A stretch of DNA of 36,839 nucleotides. Source: Propionibacteriaceae bacterium. Lineage in GTDB: Bacteria > Actinomycetota > Actinomycetes > Propionibacteriales > Propionibacteriaceae. This document shows positions 26,374 through 33,776 of the stretch, piece by piece. The position numbers and the translations under genes are program-made. A model generated the notes under the pieces. It had not been told where the DNA came from. It saw nothing but the letters and a program-made list of their open reading frames with translations, and did not search any database. The stretch covers positions 1 through 36,839 of the forward strand of contig JADLEH010000364.1 of NCBI GenBank assembly GCA_020846255.1. Reading direction: 5' to 3'. The first letter of the stretch is position 1. Each line of letters starts with the position of its first letter.

Positions 26374-27948
26374 ATGGACGGAGATGAGGCACCCCGCCCC
26401 CCGCGCTACGACTGGTTCGGTTGGAGCGTCGACGCCATGGAAGTTGATGTAACAGCTGGGCGCTTGGCTGAAACGCACGAGTACTTCCACCGCCAACTCG
26501 ATGACACCACTGCCTTCGGCGGGCTGACTACCACCGTAGCCGCGCTTGCAGATGCGCTTCCGAACGAGCACTGGGCTGAAGTGCGAGACCGGCTGCAGGC
26601 GATGAGTGACCTCGTCCACGAGGGTTTCGCAGTGGGACTGAGCCTGCTTGCTACGCAGCAGACAATTCGAGCCATCGTGGGCTACCCGATCTACGACCGC
26701 CACGTGCGGAACGTGGCCCGGCTACTCGGCGAGGACCGGCATCCGTGGGTAGCGCTGGCCGCGCTGCGGGCTGCATCGACGGCGTGCATGCAGTCGCCAG
26801 CGCTCGCGCGGGCGGCCAGCGACGGCCTCAGCAGGTTTGACCCAATCTCGATCGTCCCTCTCGAGCGCCCGAATCATCGGCTGGCCGCACTTCTGACCGG
26901 CGGGTTCCGCGAGCGCGTAGCCGCTGCCGAGGAGGCGGCCGCCGGACAGCACGGATCGGAGACGTGGTGGCGACCCAGAGGAAAGATCCTGCTCGATCCA
27001 GAGGCCATGGACGGAACCGCCGGCGAGGCGTCGGCCGAGTTGCACCGACGGTTGCTCGCCGATGCGGAGCAAGTCCTAGCGAAGGTCGGGGCCTCCATGG
27101 TGACCGAGGTCGACTATCATCCTCACCTTCGCTCGTTGCTGATGCAGGCACAAGCCATCGCTCCGGTCGGGCTGACGCGCATTGGCGCGCTGGTCGAGGC
27201 GCCTGGTGGTGATTTGCTGCAAAGTGGGGCGCTCGACAGCCAGACAATCCGGCTCACGGCCGCCCCAGACCGAGCCGTTGTCCTGCCCCGTGCGGGGGTA
27301 TCGGGTCTGAGCGGCGAGGGCGAGTCGGCACATGGCTTTGTCGTGGTGACGCGCCCTGAGCGAATCCGGAGTGCCCACGGGCGCATCGATGGCATCAAGC
27401 TACCTGACGCCCCGGTGGCTGCGTTTCTGCGCAGCACCGTGTATGACGGTGAGCGACGTGACTGCGTCCTGCACATATTGGTCGACGACCCCGTGCAGTT
27501 GGACTCTGACATCTCCATGTATGTGTCGGTTCTCAGCAGCGCCGCAGCGACCGAGCCCGCGACTGCTGAGCGGTGGATGCGCTGGGCCGACCCTGACCAT
27601 CTTTCCCTCGTGATGGACACGCCCGCTACTGCTGCGTTGCGTCGCTGGTGCGTTCGTGGTGCGCGGTTTCGCACACAGACACGTCTCATCCGTGTGGAGC
27701 GGATGGAGGTGCGAGTGATCGCCGGGCGTGTCGAGCGGGAGGGGAGCCGCTCGGCACTCGTGATCATCCCCACGACCGAGTTCGGTGCTCGCTGGTTCGA
27801 AGCGGCTCGTGCTGAGGACCCGGCGTTGAGCGCAGCCATTGTCGAGGATCCGGACTTCTTCGAGAGCGAGAAAACGCACCTGGACATTGTTCTGAATCAT
27901 CTACTCTTCGAGGAGCGCTACGTCGGTACGGGAAGCTGGAGGCGATGA
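26374..27948 (+). CDS. hypothetical protein (~524 aa) of an unknown two-gene unit
   Basis: Long ORF; plausible ATG at 26374 (MDGDEAPRPPRYDWFGWSVDAMEV); ATGA overlap with the next gene. Confidence 0.7.
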   Translation: MDGDEAPRPPRYDWFGWSVDAMEVDVTAGRLAETHEYFHRQLDDTTAFGGLTTTVAALADALPNEHWAEVRDRLQAMSDLVHEGFAVGLSLLATQQTIRAIVGYPIYDRHVRNVARLLGEDRHPWVALAALRAASTACMQSPALARAASDGLSRFDPISIVPLERPNHRLAALLTGGFRERVAAAEEAAAGQHGSETWWRPRGKILLDPEAMDGTAGEASAELHRRLLADAEQVLAKVGASMVTEVDYHPHLRSLLMQAQAIAPVGLTRIGALVEAPGGDLLQSGALDSQTIRLTAAPDRAVVLPRAGVSGLSGEGESAHGFVVVTRPERIRSAHGRIDGIKLPDAPVAAFLRSTVYDGERRDCVLHILVDDPVQLDSDISMYVSVLSSAAATEPATAERWMRWADPDHLSLVMDTPATAALRRWCVRGARFRTQTRLIRVERMEVRVIAGRVEREGSRSALVIIPTTEFGARWFEAARAEDPALSAAIVEDPDFFESEKTHLDIVLNHLLFEERYVGTGSWRR

Positions 27949-28532
27949 GCGAGGCCCACGATGAGCTGGTGACGCTCGACTTCGAGGACGCCGAGGGCAT
28001 CTGGAACGCTTTTACGCCGCCCGGACCCGAGGACATCTTGGCCCGACCGGCGTTTGAGCGGGAGTTGCGGTTCTTCATTGGCCTCGAGGACGAGGGCCTC
28101 TACTTTCGTCCTGGCGGGTGGACCATCGATCTGCCCGTCACTGTCGCTCGCGTAGCCATAGTGGCCGCCGTACTTGCTGCCGGCTTCCAGCTCGCAGGAC
28201 TGGAGGACTTGGACCGAGAGGTCATCATCGCCACGGCCGGACTGATCGCCGGCATGGACCTGCGCCCTGTCCGCTTGGCACGACGCGACCGGCAGCTCGC
28301 CGATCGTCTCGACCAAGCCGGGCTGGCTGGAGTCCCTCTCAGTGCAGCTCAAGCGCGCCGCGCGCTCCCCAAGGCCCGCCGACGGGATGTGACCCCGGAC
28401 GAAATGGCCGAGGTCCTCGAGCGCCTCGTCGCCGCGGGCTTGGCCGACCGACATGGGCACGACGAGTGGACGCTGCGAGCCAAAGGGAGTGAGGCGTGGA
28501 TCAGGCTGAGACTGTCGCGAGACAGCGCGTAG
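27945..28532 (+). CDS. hypothetical protein with probable C-terminal winged-helix-like region
   Basis: ATG in ATGA overlap at 27945-27948; 'TPDEMAEVLERLVAAGLADRHGHDEWTLRAKG' resembles a winged helix. Confidence 0.65.
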   Translation: MSEAHDELVTLDFEDAEGIWNAFTPPGPEDILARPAFERELRFFIGLEDEGLYFRPGGWTIDLPVTVARVAIVAAVLAAGFQLAGLEDLDREVIIATAGLIAGMDLRPVRLARRDRQLADRLDQAGLAGVPLSAAQARRALPKARRRDVTPDEMAEVLERLVAAGLADRHGHDEWTLRAKGSEAWIRLRLSRDSA

Positions 28533-28605
28533 AGCGAAGGGAGCAGCTGCCCTCCAGCAAGCAAGACTCAAAGCTGTCCCTTAGGGCTGTGGCCTGAGGA
28601 TCTCG

Positions 28606-28733
28606 CTCTTGCTCGATTCCCACAAATCGGCCGTTTCTAGCGCGCCCAGCTTGTGTGACACCCGTTGCGGATCCGGCCCACCCCGACCTTGGGTCAGGCG
28701 CGCACCACCCGCTTGTCGGGACTCGACAAGCGT
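28606..28733. repeat. cassette-boundary repeat, copy B
   Basis: CTCTTGCTCGATTCCCACAAATCGGCCGTTTCTAGCGCGC, ~36/40 identical to copy C; downstream palindrome at 28710-28732. Confidence 0.75.
28710..28732. promoter_or_regulatory. perfect 9-bp inverted repeat within copy B (recombinase site, operator or terminator)
   Basis: CGCTTGTCG-GGACT-CGACAAGCG. Confidence 0.6.
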
Positions 28734-29057
28734 GACATTGGTCACCAAGGATGACCGTTCAGCAAGCCCGCTCCCGTCGTGCCGTAAATGGAACCAGTGA
28801 CAGCCGCTCGAGTGACCTCATCTGCGCGCGAACATCCAGCCCCTGCTCGGCCAGCGCGAGCAAATCCATGACCAGACCGTCACCCGACGCCTGGGCACTG
28901 GCTGCTGGAACTCATGATGCAGTGGCCTCGCGATCTCGACGTGGCTGGTGTCAGTGATCGTGACCCTGCGGGACACACCCGTGGATGCTCGGCGATCCGT
29001 AGGCCATCCAAGCGGACCTAGACCCTCGAAGGTCCCTGCCGAGCAGAGGTTCCCTCC

Positions 29058-29810
29058 TCACTCGAACCGCGCATCTCCGAAGATAATCCCAAATACTGGA
29101 TGATCCTCGGCAAGGAGTGCGATGGTGACGGTCTTCAGTCCACGTACATCCCAAGCGACGTCCTGATCGCCCCCGTAGATCACCTCATGCTTCTGGCAAG
29201 CGCTGTATTCCTCGTCGTCGCCGACTGGTATGCGCTCTCGCAGGATCCCGTCGAGTCTGACGAGAACGACGTATTGATGGCATGGTACCTCGGTGGCGCC
29301 GACCGAGGCCTTGAAGGTCGTTGCTCCGGGCGGCACGGCAAATGTGACGTGTCCTGACTGGTTATCCGCGTTAAGTGTGAATCCGCTTCTGTAGCTATTG
29401 TCAACGGTCTTTACGCGCCCGTACGTTGGCGTCCCTTTTCCCACCTGCTCTGTTCGGCTGATGTACCGAACTGGAAAGCCTGGATTGGGCGGCACATAGC
29501 TCGGCCATTGCCAGATCGGCCGACCGCTCGTGGTCTCGCTGTACTTGTCGACCGATGTAATCACGATGGCGCCCGCAATGAGCACAGCTGCGATCGTCCA
29601 AGCCGCCACCCGCGTACGGTTTCGCTTGATGATGGCCACGGCGCCCGAGATCGTGGCTAGGACGGCAAGGGTCAATACCACGGCCTGCGGCAAGCCCCGA
29701 GAGGGAAGTGTGTCCAACGCTGCACCTGCGCTAAGGGCGCCCACCACAAATAGGACCACGGCTGGCGTCTCGGATCTAGACGTCGGCTGGTCATCGGTCA
29801 CGCCTCGCAT
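29058..29810 (-). CDS. membrane protein with three N-terminal TM helices and a C-terminal extracytoplasmic (NPCBM-like) domain
   Basis: Hydrophobic segments 'AVVLFVVGALSAGAA', 'AVVLTLAVLATISGAVAII', 'AAWTIAAVLIAGAIVI'; C-terminal 'NADNQSGHVTFAVPPGATTFKASVGA...LVRLDG...VAWDVRGLKTVTIAL'. Confidence 0.7.
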   Translation of the reverse strand: MRGVTDDQPTSRSETPAVVLFVVGALSAGAALDTLPSRGLPQAVVLTLAVLATISGAVAIIKRNRTRVAAWTIAAVLIAGAIVITSVDKYSETTSGRPIWQWPSYVPPNPGFPVRYISRTEQVGKGTPTYGRVKTVDNSYRSGFTLNADNQSGHVTFAVPPGATTFKASVGATEVPCHQYVVLVRLDGILRERIPVGDDEEYSACQKHEVIYGGDQDVAWDVRGLKTVTIALLAEDHPVFGIIFGDARFE

Positions 29811-30111
29811 GTTAGCGGCGTCCACTCGACGGGCGTGGGGTGGTCTTGATTCCTGCCGTCCGGCACGCGCCCGTCAGCTGAGACATTGAGGATTCTGATC
29901 CCTCTTGGTAGCGGTGTCCGCAGGGGGCACGAGGGTTCGGTCCCCTCAAACCCACGCTGGACTGTTGATGTGCACCCCCAGAATCTAGGCGCTACTTGGC
30001 GCCGCCCGGCACTACGCCAAGGTGGGCAAGTCCGCACATGAGGATCCCCCTGTCGTTGGCCTTCCATACACCCAGCACTTCGCCGCACGACTCGTAGGGA
30101 AGATTATGCGA

Positions 30112-31050
30112 TCAATAGAGGTCATCCGGTCCGCGTTTCCTACGCACCGACTTAAGCATCACGGCGACGAGCCACACGACAACTGCCGGTGCCAACGCCG
30201 TGATAACGAATCTTGCTGCCGGCGAGATACCTTCCCCATTGAGTGCGAGCCAGAACTGGTCCGGGAGGATCAGGAAAGCGAGGGATCCAGCAAGCACCAC
30301 GACCGCCAGCCATAGGAGGCTCAGTTGACGCTGCAACCGGTTCGTGTCGCTGGTGTCGATGCCTAACGGGGGCGGTTGCCCCTGCGATCGTCTGGCGGGA
30401 AGATGCGCGGCCGCTACGTCGTTCCGAAGCGCCTGGAGCTCGGACCGCACGATGTCAACGTCCTTGGCCAACGCTCGAGGCGAAGACTCTCCGCGCTCGT
30501 AAGGGATGTCGCGCCAACTACCTCGCTTGAGGCGCTCGGCTCGATCCCCGAGAACGTAGAACTGCGCGCGTCCAATAGGGAACCCGACCGGAATGATGAC
30601 GTCTGCATCCGACACGTTGCTAACCGAAAGGTAGATGCGATTGCGAGTGCCCGGGTCGACATAGGTACTACCTACAGACAGGCCGGCGGCATATAACTGG
30701 CCCAGGCCAATGACGCTGGCGTACACGTCGGGCGGCAACTCGAACGCCTCCTTCGTAAAAAGCCGCACCGTTGCTCCAGGGGCGATTCGTATACGACCGT
30801 CTGCCCCGGCGGGAGTCCGGTGCTCCCTCAGTCCCTCGCCTGCAGTGAGGTAGTCGATCGTGCCTACGTCCCCGGAGGCATGCACTTCGTACGAGGCGTA
30901 GGCAGCGTGGGCCGGGTCGTACGCCGTTTCGCGATCAAGGAGAATTCCCAATTCCTCGATCGCGACACGGATCTGCCTATCGGTCAGTTGCGCGGTTGGC
31001 TTGAGGGGTCGGTCGCCCCACAACTGCCGGAACGACGGCTCCGTCGCCAC
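30112..31050 (-). CDS. dCTP deaminase/dUTPase-fold-like protein with C-terminal TM helices
   Basis: 'ELPPDVYASVIGLGQLYAAGLSVGSTYVDPGTRNRIYLSVSNVSDADVIIPVGFPIGRAQFYVLG' resembles the Dcd/Dut core; two C-terminal hydrophobic segments. Confidence 0.7.
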   Translation of the reverse strand: MATEPSFRQLWGDRPLKPTAQLTDRQIRVAIEELGILLDRETAYDPAHAAYASYEVHASGDVGTIDYLTAGEGLREHRTPAGADGRIRIAPGATVRLFTKEAFELPPDVYASVIGLGQLYAAGLSVGSTYVDPGTRNRIYLSVSNVSDADVIIPVGFPIGRAQFYVLGDRAERLKRGSWRDIPYERGESSPRALAKDVDIVRSELQALRNDVAAAHLPARRSQGQPPPLGIDTSDTNRLQRQLSLLWLAVVVLAGSLAFLILPDQFWLALNGEGISPAARFVITALAPAVVVWLVAVMLKSVRRKRGPDDLY

Positions 31051-31270
31051 ATGCCCCCCCGATGCTCGATCAGCCCATCGATATCCTCTAGAGACGCAGA
31101 GTATTGGGAGTCATAGCCTGTGCGAGCCAATTTCGACGCGTTGCGGCGGTTGGGCTCCGACAGGTTTGCGAACAACCAGCTACCTGGCAGTCCGGGTCGC
31201 TTGGTTGATCTGATCCAGTCCGGCGCTCAGGCACCCGATTTGTTCCGACTCATTGATGCGGTGGAAACCG

Positions 31271-31372
31271 GCCGCAATCGGCCGTTTGTGGGGCGCAGGA
31301 GGGACCGATTGGATCGAGACGCTCGGCGCCACACGAAGGTTGGGCGCCCGATTGTGCAAGTTCGACAAACGC
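31271..31372. repeat. weak candidate copy (E) of the boundary repeat
   Basis: CAATCGGCCGTTTGTGGGGCGC resembles the copy C core CAAATCGTCCGTTTCTGGGGCGC; downstream TTCGACAAACG at about the copy A offset. Confidence 0.3.
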
Positions 31373-31811
31373 CCGCACTCCTCGCGGAGGGAAGGGTCCC
31401 GCGGCGTCGGTGGCAGATGCGGACGATCGCCCGGGGGACTGACCGTCGATTTCAGTGCACTCGGGCAGCATGCATCATTCATGACCCATGGTCGAGAGCT
31501 CTGCTCTGGTCGACTCCAGGGCAGGCGCGCTAGCGTTCTGAGCGGCGCATCGGCAGTGAACTCCTCCGACGCATGCTCGGCCGTACCCAGCGAAGAATCA
31601 CGCCGATGGTCCGCCTACACGATCAGGCCACGCCGGTCCCCGAAACCCACGTAGTGGCGTGGTTGGCCCGGATCCATGTCAGCGACGATTATCGACGGCT
31701 CGTCTTCGACGTTGAGGGTCCCACTCGGGTGCGCCCACTGGGGTTGAACCGTCGCAAAGTCCCTTCGGCAAGGCGCGCGCCCACGGGTGGGTCGGAGCCC
31801 GGCCGGCAAAT

Positions 31812-32525
31812 CTAGCGCGGCAGCATCGGGTAACGGTCGTACGTGGAAGATCCTGGTTGCCAAATGTCGGCCACCGCCGAGCCTGGCACGTCCGCGAAGT
31901 AGTGCACGTCGCCCCACGCCATCGCCAAACCAGCCAGGTGCCCGGCGAAAACCGGGCCCAGACCGGGGAACGCGTGGAAGCTAACACCGAGCAGGGGCAG
32001 GTCAACGACGACGATGGACGGGCGGCCGAGTTCAGCGAGGCGGACGCGGGCCTCTGGCGCGGCACGCCAGTAGATCGCCTCGCCGCCCCAGGTTGACAGC
32101 AGCGGGCGAACCCCTGACGGAAAGTCTGCGAATGTCGAGCGGCTCACAACCGCACACACACGTCCGTCGCGCTCACCGGGCCCAGGGATGGCGTAGACCG
32201 TCCCGGCTCGGAACATGGCTGCGTCGTGCTTAGTGATCGAGCCTGCCGCGACCGCGGCCGAGATGCGTCGCTCTACATGTTCGGGAGTAAGCATGCGGAG
32301 GCCGTCCCGACGGATGCCGATCACCTCGTGCTCAAGCAGCCGTGTAGCGTGGTATGCCCGCAATGGGCGTCCTTCAAGGAGCATGACGAGCCGCTCATTG
32401 CTAAGGGGGATGGCGAGGTCGGATGCATACTCGGTGGTTGGGAACTTGGTGAGCGCATCACTCAATTCCGCCAGCAGTGCAGTGGGCCAAGTGCTCAGGT
32501 CGTCAGGATCAACAGCGGTGGTCAT
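31812..32525 (-). CDS. hypothetical protein, possibly ADP-ribosyltransferase-like
   Basis: ORF with ATG start; 'LRAYHATRLLEHEVIGIRRDGLRMLT' and 'STWGGEAIYW' are suggestive only. Confidence 0.55.
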   Translation of the reverse strand: MTTAVDPDDLSTWPTALLAELSDALTKFPTTEYASDLAIPLSNERLVMLLEGRPLRAYHATRLLEHEVIGIRRDGLRMLTPEHVERRISAAVAAGSITKHDAAMFRAGTVYAIPGPGERDGRVCAVVSRSTFADFPSGVRPLLSTWGGEAIYWRAAPEARVRLAELGRPSIVVVDLPLLGVSFHAFPGLGPVFAGHLAGLAMAWGDVHYFADVPGSAVADIWQPGSSTYDRYPMLPR

Positions 32526-32540
32526 GCGTGCGGACTCGCG

Positions 32541-33218
32541 CTAACTCGACTGGGAGTGGGTTCGGGCGAACTTGCGGAGGCCGGCCACCTTGGGCACATC
32601 CACCCACAGCACGACGCTATTCGGGGTGGTCCCGGTACCGGTCACCCGGTAGCCGTCAGCGCCGAGCCGAGTGAGGATCGGCGCGATTGTGCCTGCCCGG
32701 GCGGTGGACAGGTAGCCCACCCTGCGGCCCTTTCCGTACACCGCCACTGCACTTGGGTCGATCGGGTTGTCAGGCTCCGGGATCAGGAGATACTCGGTGC
32801 CCCCGTACAGCTTCCGTCCTGCGTCCGTCACGCAGTATCCCGAGCCCTTGATCCGTGTCCGCACGGAGTCCAAGCCGGAGAGGTCCACCACCCGCAGCGC
32901 CGCGACGTTGACTGTGCGGACGCGGAGCGGCTCGGGGGCGGGCAGCGGCTCGCTGAACCTGGCCACGAGCCGCGCGATCGTCTCGGGCTTGAACCCTGCG
33001 GTCTCCGCCCGCTCCCGGATCACTTCGGGCGGTATCTCGTCCGGGTACTCCCGCAGCAAGTCATTGGCGAGCGTCGCGGGGGTGAGTTCTCGCGGCGGCA
33101 TGGTGCGGTGAACCTCAATCAGGGGCCCTGTGGGGTGGACCGAGAGCGCGGGTGCGTCGGCCGAGCGCGCCCGAGGTTCGCCCCAGAGAGCGCGCTTGAT
33201 TCGATCGAACAATCCCAC
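32541..33218 (-). CDS. HIRAN-like domain protein
   Basis: 'EYLLIPEPDNPIDPSAVAVYGKGRRVGYLSTARAGTIAPIL' matches the HIRAN pattern (xEPxNpxDpxAVaV...GYL); likely GTG start at 33218 (VGLFDRIKRALWG). Confidence 0.7.
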   Translation of the reverse strand: MGLFDRIKRALWGEPRARSADAPALSVHPTGPLIEVHRTMPPRELTPATLANDLLREYPDEIPPEVIRERAETAGFKPETIARLVARFSEPLPAPEPLRVRTVNVAALRVVDLSGLDSVRTRIKGSGYCVTDAGRKLYGGTEYLLIPEPDNPIDPSAVAVYGKGRRVGYLSTARAGTIAPILTRLGADGYRVTGTGTTPNSVVLWVDVPKVAGLRKFARTHSQSS

Positions 33219-33776
33219 GGCCGGAGCGTATCGACTGCGGATCGTTGCCGTACACAAAAGGCGGCGCAGGAGAGCGGACAAGAACGGACGAGAGCGGACG
33301 GTTTGGGACCTTCTGGCGGTGGGTGGCCGGAGGAGCCGTCATGGTCATGGGACAGCGGCAGCCGTACGTGCGCAACGCACGATCCGAAGCGCGGCGAGCA
33401 GTGCCCTGCTCACCAAGTCTTCCGGCTTCGCCGTTCCGGTCCCTGAGTTGGTGGTCCCGGTGGACGCAGCCGGCTTCACAGGTCGAAAGCGGCCCATCGG
33501 TGTCCATGTCGGTAACCGAGGGAGGCTCGTCGGCTTATTGAGCAACCAGCCTGCGCTCATCGACGAGCCCAGGTCGTGTTTGGGCGCTCTCTCAAGGAGG
33601 TTGAAGCGGCCGTCAGACCTGGTCGAGTCGCACCGCAGTTCGGCTGAGAGTGTCACGCCAGTCGAGCTCGCGACGGCGAACTACCCTACCGTTGCATCGG
33701 ATGCGCGCCTTGCTCGGCGCCAAGCGGAATCGGTTCGCGAATCCTCACGAGCACTAGCGACGGAGGGCTTGAAGGG

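Noticed and set aside
32226-33446. 406-aa plus-strand ORF
   Set aside because: Antisense to the HIRAN-like and 31812-32525 genes; composition typical of a spurious GC-rich frame
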